DNA of 64,000 nt. It comes from Allodiplogaster sudhausi. Its lineage: Eukaryota; Nematoda; Chromadorea; Rhabditida; Diplogasteridae. The DNA lies in assembly GCA_945643635.1 (NCBI GenBank), contig CALZFC010000010.1, forward strand, positions 2,308,501-2,372,500. The letters are read 5' to 3'. A program made the translations under genes and the position numbers. Positions 57,701 through 64,000 of the stretch are shown one piece after another; position 1 is the stretch's first letter, and every line of letters begins with the position of its first letter. The notes beneath the pieces were generated by a model. The model saw only the letters and a list, made by a program, of their open reading frames with translations, was not told where the DNA came from and did not search any database.

Positions 57701-60700
57701 AGAGCTGCATGTCACGATGAAGACGATTCATTGACTGACAGCCAATTGTATCATTTTCAAGAGCGGAGCAAGAGCCAAACTAATGAATGAATGAATTAAC
57801 GATCTAGGGCCGTAAATTCTACATACTACAAAGATATATCATCGTTGCTGCTTCTTTACAACTCTCCATCCCTCCCCGCACCCCCATTTTTTCTTTTACA
57901 ACCCATCGCTACTCCCCCTTTACTCTGTAACATTTCTTCTTCTTCTTCTTTTTCTGTGCTATCCCCTACTCTATGTTCTCCATCCCTCCAGATTCCTGCC
58001 ATCGCGCCAAGTTGTAAATGCCATATGCCTGACGTTCCCTATTGTTAGAGTTGTCACTCATCCGAGTCAAAAACGAAGCTAAGCTGTCTTATGAGGTAGC
58101 AAAAAAAAGAGGATTATTAGCGATTGCTACTTGAAAGAAATGAAAGTGTCATTGTTCCTAAGCTATGAAGACTTTCTTTGATTACGACTGATAGATAAGA
58201 ACTTTTGCTACAGCTTCTAGTTCTCGTGACTTTGGCCAACAAGATGGCCAAATCACGGCCATATCAGTGCGATGGAACGATTTTACCGTATGAAACGTTC
58301 CTTATGTATTCCTCTTTTTCTACAGCCCACTCGTTATCGTTTTCTCTCTCTCGCCCTCTCTCCCTCTCGCTCTCTCTCCCTCTCGCTCTCCCCTCTTGCA
58401 CAATTTCAATTTCTTCTATCAGAAAGTGGCTAATGAAGCTGGGCGGAAAACGTGTACCGCCTAGCCTGAATCGATGCCCGGAGCGGTTAAAAAAGCTAGA
58501 GTCCATGTCTGGAGGTGTTTAAAAAAAAACTTTAAAAACCAAAAAAAAAAAACTTTCCACTCTCTGGCTCTCTCCTCATTTAAAAAAAAAAACGAAAAAA
58601 AAATGACAAAAAAAAAAACACTTGCCCTCGATCCATCAGCGTACTTGGCGATAGCATGTGCCTGATATCCAATTGCTGCGCGATCCTCATTGTAGGCCGG
58701 CTGCGTCGGGACCCACTCGAAGCTGAGAATTTGAAAGGTTTGAAAATTTATTTTTCCCGCCTTTTTTTTAAAACTAATGAATTGTCTGAAGAAATAGTAA
58801 TTTATTCCAAGTCTAAATTTTGTTTTCTGTTTTTATCACAATTTTTTCAATTAAATGTGGAACGCTATACATAGTTCCTCTTTTTGTTTCTAATCCTTTT
58901 CCTTGGCTATCAAAATGGTTGGCAAGTAAGAATAAGTTTCTTCTTGGTCCATGCTTCTACAATCTCTTGCGAAAGAGATAGTACGCCGACACGATTTTAT
59001 GGCTCAGGCTTAATATGGCTGGACTCTTCAGCGGGAGTGATGAAGACAAGGGAACGGCAAGAAGCTTGCAAAGAATTGCCAGAAAAAAGGGCTAGGTTGA
59101 ACGAGAGATAAAGTAGAGAGTATGCTTGGGAGAGAACGATATCAACGATTTAGAGGCAATGAGAAGATAATAGAGATGAGAGAGAGAAAGAGAGAGAGAA
59201 GGAGAGAGAGTCAGAGAGAGAGAAAGATAGAGAGAGATAGAGATAGAGAAAGAGAGAGAGAGTGGAAATAAAGTACAGAGTAAAGCGATCATGTATGGAA
59301 CGCACGCATTATTGTGCAACCTGACGGGCACTCAAAAAATTACTTCAAGATAAGAACAGAAAAGATGTTGTTGAGCAGGAGAGAAGAATGCGTGGAACGT
59401 AGAGTGGAGAATGTTGAGAAATGTGTACGTGGGCTTGTGGACGAAAAGGCAGATAGTGAGTGAAAGTAAGGAATAGGAGAGAGAGAGAGAGAGGGGGGGG
59501 GGAAGAGAGAGAGAGAGAAAGAGCGAAAGAAGTGATAGGTTAAGCGGGTATGAAAGGACTGATAGGTAGTGATGTATGTACATGCATACATGCATATGTG
59601 GACTGCGAAAGAAGAGAAGCTGATAATGCTTCCCCCTAGCAAACAGTTCAACGTCTTATTGTTAGCAGTTCAATATTTTTTTTTGGAGAAAAGGAGAGAC
59701 AACACTAATTTAGACGGGTCAACTAAACAAATTTTCATGTTCCCTAAAAGAAAAAAGATGCCAAGGACGAAAATGATGGTCTTCCTTCCAAAAATGACAG
59801 ATATTACAGTGAAATTTCAATTTTTCGACTTCTATTTCTCATCATACTCGAGAAGAGGCAGTAATAGATTAAGGTGGAGTGATGGAGAAATTTGGTCTAA
59901 CAATAAAAAGTTGACATTGTCACTAATATTTTACACCTACATAGTACATATATTACAACTCCATGTATCGGTATAATAGCTGAAATTTTCGACGCCCTCA
60001 TGTTGTGGTCCGTGAAGTTATTTTGTAGTTGGCGCGCGTCTTATATTCTGTGGTGATGTGAGAGTCTAGCGTTGATAAAAAGAATAGCAGAAAGGACCGT
60101 AAAGCTGTGGCTAATCTGGCAAACTTCTGAACTCCATGCATGAAACTTAAACTCTTTGCATTTCATCACCGATAAAGCGAGCACAATATGAAACAGAATT
60201 TGATTCGTCTTACAATTAAACAAACAGAGAAGAAAAATTATGTTTTGGCGGGAAAATTAATACAAAAAAATAATTTAAAAATAGCAACTGACATCTTCTG
60301 ATCACGCTGGTAGAGCGGATAGCTGAGGACGCGGAAGCCACCGCACACCTGAACACCGTTCATTTTCATCTCCATTTTCAAATTTGTTTTGGTGGGAAAG
60401 CAAATAAATTTTGGCGGTAAAATTAATTGATAACCTCGATCGGCTCCTTGTGGAAGCCGACGAACCAGCCACAGGTGCGTCCGTCCGGTCGGACGGACGC
60501 CCAGCCAAAGGCTTCGAAGTGTTCGGGGGCATAGCGAGAGCGAGTGATCCTGGAAAAGGAGAGGGAGAAAGAGAGAGTGAGAGAGATGAGAGGGAGAAGT
60601 AGATAAAGAGAGGAGAGGGAGAAAGAGAGAGTGAGAGAGATAGCGAGAGAGAAAGGGGGTGACAGAGAGAAGGCCAAACACAGAGAGAGAGAGCGAGCCA

Positions 60701-61582
60701 GAGAAAGAGAAAGTGAGAGAAAGATAGTTAGAGAAATAGAGTGCATCAGAGACACCAACCAGAAGGCAACAAAGAGGTTGCTCTCTGCAGCGTCGAGACG
60801 AACAAAGTCGGCCGTGGTTCTGCCCTGGAGGAGCTGACCGTTAAAACCGACTGATGTCCAGTACTCTTCGCCGAGCTGAAACGAGAGAGAGAGAGAGAGT
60901 GAGAGTGAGAAAGAGAGATTGAGTGAGAGTGAGAGTAAGAGTGAGAAGGAGAGAGCTAGAGAGAGAGAAAAGTGGATGAGAAAGAGAGAGTGTTCACAGA
61001 TTGGACACAATTATGTGCACAATCTGATTATGATTTTACGTGCGATTCGTTACATGTCAGTGCTAATCGGATTAAATACCCAAAAGTGTTCCGCAGATGG
61101 CTTCGGATTACTTCACATCGTATGTACGTCAATTTCAATAACTGTCTATTTCTCTCTCTCTTTGTCTCCCCATCTTTAACTACCTCTCTCTCTCTACCTC
61201 TCTCTCTCAATCTCTCTCTCTCTCTCTACCTCTCTCTCTCAATCTCTCTCTCTCTCTCTCTCGCTCTCTCTCTCTCTCCCTCGCTGGATAATGTATGTTC
61301 TTTCTTCTCTCTCTCTCGCTATCCAAATTTCTACAGAACCGACAAGTACCGGTGCCATTCCTCTGTCTATCTTATACATAAGTTATTAGTAAGTACAAGG
61401 TTGATGTAAAATCTCGCGAATTATGTGCTTGACAATATTTTTAGTTTTTTATTGTTCTTGTTGTTAGTAATTTAAATTGAAAGATAAATAGTAGTATAAA
61501 AAAAATGTACCCATGTCGCGAGGACGGCTGGCGTCGCGGCAACTAGCAGGAACAGCAGCATAAGATGCTGTGGATGAGTCAT
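54316..61582 (-). CDS. 18-exon gene for a 442-aa secreted protein of unknown family
   Basis: Exons: 61582-61511 (signal peptide, MTHPQHLMLLFLLVAATPAV), 60875-60760, 60549-60435, 60348-60293, 58722-58626, 57473-57399, 57193-57143, 56856-56750, 56689-56618, 56442-56395, 56207-56121, 55925-55895, 55743-55681, 55482-55420, 55252-55205, 54993-54949, 54861-54794, 54430-54316 (TGA). Phases close at all 17 junctions. The N-terminal about 170 residues contain EEYWTSVGFNGQLLQG, FGWASVRPDGRT, WFVGFHKEPIEVCGGFRV and AIGYQAHAIAKYADGSR. Next a Pro-rich stretch (PRPPPPPPRPPQPDYP), three successive YRIGDG, YRLGDG and YRIGDG exons each followed by A/E-R/P residues, an Arg-rich segment and an acidic end SDEDDEE. 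The fifth intron has a GC donor. I do not recognise the fold. Secreted role is inferred from the signal peptide only. Confidence 0.8.
57474..58625. other. Intron 5 of the 18-exon gene; no separate gene seen
   Basis: 1.15-kb intron with a GC donor (58625-58624). Holds CT tracts and poly-A runs. Small plus-strand ORFs are not supported. Confidence 0.6.
58723..60292. other. Intron 4 of the 18-exon gene; GA tracts
   Basis: 1.57-kb intron with (GA)n tracts at 59.17-59.27 and 59.48-59.52 kb. A 135-codon plus-strand ORF (59569-59976) has no signal peptide or known motif and is probably fortuitous. Confidence 0.5.
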
Positions 61583-62198
61583 TGCTGACTGGAAAGGGAG
61601 AGAATTGGAGGAAAAATGAGAAGATGAAAAAAATTGCTGAAAAAACCATTGAAAAAAACCGTTGAAAAACTGTTCGCTCCAGAGAAAACCACGCAAAAAT
61701 TCAAGGGAACAGAAAAAAGGCACAAGCGATGGAGTAGCATAAAAAAGAGGAGAAGAAAAGGCGGAGAACGAACGGAGCGGAAAGAAAGCAACAAATGAGG
61801 AAAAGTCTTCTCCTTATCTCTCTCTCTCTATCTTTATATTTCTCTCTCTCGCTCTTTTCGCTCGTATTTGATAAGAAAAAGAAGCGTTTACTTCTCAAAT
61901 GTAATATATAACATAGTATGTATGCACACGCGAATGAAAAGCTTTTCAAGTTTGTTGCTAACAGACAAGCGTAAACAACCGTTCTACAGCAATATCAACT
62001 GGGAGAATGATGAAATTTTTTTAAACAAAGTTTATCAAGAAGGTGAAAAAAGGATACAAATATCACGTTCCCCATGGGGATCTCGCATGAAAGGAAGCAG
62101 AGAATTCAACGATTGAACGGAACGGCAAGTGATCTGGAGATATCTGATCTATTCAGAATTATCAGATTGACCGCCGTGAGAGAGTAATACGTGCTGGT

Positions 62199-62244
<46 letters not shown>

Positions 62245-63214
62245 TTGGGAGGTGGAAAGATAAAGATGGAGAGAGAGAATGAGAGAGAGAAAGATAAAGA
62301 TAGAGTGAGACAAATAGAGAGAGAGAACGAGAAAGAGAGAGAGAGAGGGGTAGAGAGAGAGAGAGATAAAAGATAGAGAGAAAGACAAAGAGTGAGAGAG
62401 AGCACGAGCTGAATGTAAGATAAAGAATATTGCGTAAACAGCACGGAAAAGGTGCCCTTTTTCACTGGCAAACCATCGTCTCCTTCCCCTTTTTCATTGC
62501 AAGAAAAAGGAGTCAGGAACAAAGGAAGAGACAGAAAAGGGGCAATGGCGGCGGAAGGCTTACAAAGAAACTATATATGAATAGGAGATGGAGATGAAAG
62601 TGTGTAGATTTAGATGATAGAGAGAGAAAGACGGAGAGAGATATGAGAAAGATAGAGAGCGCAAGAGAGAGCTAGAAGGAGAGAAAACAGAGAGAGAGTG
62701 AGAGAGACTGACTGAATGGAAAGAGAAATGATTGGAATGGCTAACGAAGAGTGTGAGGAAAAGCTGATAACACGGCTAGAAAGTCTGAAGGTGTGAAAGC
62801 AACGTTTTCAACTGGACGCATAACAATTGGAGAGTGGAGAGAGAAAGAGAGAGAGATAAACTGAGGGAGAGAGAGCGAGTTTGGAAGAGAAAGAGAGAGA
62901 AAACTGAACAGAGAGAGAATTATAGTGGAGAGGATGAGATGAAGAGATAGAGAGAGAGAGAGAGAGAGAGTGAAGCAGGGAGAGGAAAGGGAATAGGAAG
63001 ATAAGGCTGTTGCGAGATAAACAAGGAGAAGCTTCCTCGATCGGGCGTCTCGTAAATGGCCAGTTTATATGTGCACTTTATTCTACTTTTAAGCGCCCGC
63101 CCTTCTGCTCGTGGTTCTCATTCTTTCACTCTCTCTCTTTCTCTCATTCTGTCTTTCTCTCTTTCTCTTTCTCTCTCTCTCTTTCTCTCTCTCTCCATTT
63201 TCCTCACTCCCTTA

Positions 63215-63247
<33 letters not shown>

Positions 63248-64000
63248 AATCTTTCCTCCACCGCTCGAGTATTCTCTGCCATCACTGCTAAAGGAGGGAT
63301 GGTACCCTCTTATCTCTTATCGGTGAATAGAAGGCAGTGATCTGAACCGAGAGAGCAGCAGAAGCCATGAAAATGACTGGAACGAGCAGCTGAGAGAGAG
63401 AGTGAGAGGGATGGAGAGAGAGAGAGAAAGAGAGAGATAGAGAGAGAGAGGGAGGGAGATAGGGAAGGAGAGAGATATGCAGAGGAGATATAAGATGCTG
63501 ATAACGCCCACGATCTCATCGAGTAGGGAGATGCGTGATCACGAATGTGCAATATTGCACGGAACGAGCAATCACGAGGAGGAGAGAGAGAGAGAGAGAG
63601 ATAGAGATAGAAAGAGCGGGAGGGAGAGAGAGCTAGAGAATGAAAGAGAGAGAGAGAGAGAGAGAGAAAAGATGAGAAAGAGGAGAGAGAAAAGGAGAAG
63701 GAGAAAGAGTAAGAGAAAGTGCCAATTCACATTGTGCAATCGGATGCGGAAGAAAGAAGAGCTCATATTGTGACATGTTTAAGAGCAAAGATAACTAAAA
63801 GCCAAAGCCAGCAATTAAGACGCGTGATAAATAATAATAAATAATAAACCTAATTATTATTTAGCTATACAATACATTTGGGATTACTGCCAAACAATAA
63901 GTGAGTGAGACTATTAACAGAATTTAATCCGGCGTTATCAGTTGACCTCACCGGGCCCGTATATGCTGTCACCAACTAACTGATTTGTCCCCATATGCGA
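61583..64000. other. Repeat-rich region with no supported gene
   Basis: (GA)n tracts at 62.19-62.40, 62.62-62.98, 63.39-63.48 and 63.58-63.72 kb, and (CT)n at 63.13-63.25 kb. The intervening AT-rich DNA shows no exon-like sequence. The promoter of the 18-exon gene would lie at the left end, but I cannot point to a motif. Confidence 0.55.

Noticed and set aside
59569..59976. 135-codon plus-strand ORF as a gene nested in an intron
   Set aside because: No signal peptide, no motif, no splice-compatible partner and AT-driven composition; cannot be supported.

Overview
The window is eukaryotic and almost certainly nematode. It has small multi-exon genes with short phase-matched introns and TTTCAG-type acceptors, a diverged major sperm protein (MSP) domain, a C6/DUF281-like secreted protein, BEL/Pao retroelement debris, and dense (CT)n/(GA)n tracts. 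I cannot name the genus from sequence alone. All exon boundaries were read by hand from splice signals, reading frame and comparison between paralogous copies.

0-10 kb (minus strand): ten exons of a gamma-glutamyltransferase running off the left edge (its catalytic Thr exon is the last seen), an MSP-domain remnant, a small Cys-rich secreted-protein gene carrying an intronic foldback element, and a decayed BEL/Pao gag.

10.9-46.7 kb (plus strand): a tandem cluster of seven related genes or relics. Each begins with a near-identical signal-peptide exon and is followed by exon triplets A-B-C, all phase 0 except in the A'/B' variant. A plus B encode an eight-cysteine extracellular module, which I compare to the nematode ET module or three-finger proteins. 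C encodes a short helix plus a Thr/Pro linker. Genes 1, 3 and 5 have 5, 5 and 6 triplets and each carries lesions. Gene 2 has two triplets. Genes 6 and 7 have one triplet plus a transmembrane exon and look intact. Gene 4 is a relic. Duplicated intergenic blocks, TATA boxes and a 3' splice or trans-splice acceptor exactly 14 nt before five of the ATGs travelled with the genes. The array is peppered with mobile elements that can be dated against empty paralogous sites: two copies of a CWG-duplicating (PIF/Harbinger-like) element carrying an intron-containing ribosomal P2 gene fragment, another CWG-flanked element with a long foldback, a tRNA-derived SINE, TTAA-flanked MITEs and a GC-rich MITE.

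48-64 kb: repeat-rich DNA holding a small Ser/Thr/Pro-rich secreted-protein gene (plus) and an intact-looking 18-exon gene (minus, 442 aa) for a secreted protein of no family I recognise, with a Pro-rich middle, IGDG-type repeats and a basic-acidic tail. A second GC-AG intron occurs in this gene, matching one in the transferase.
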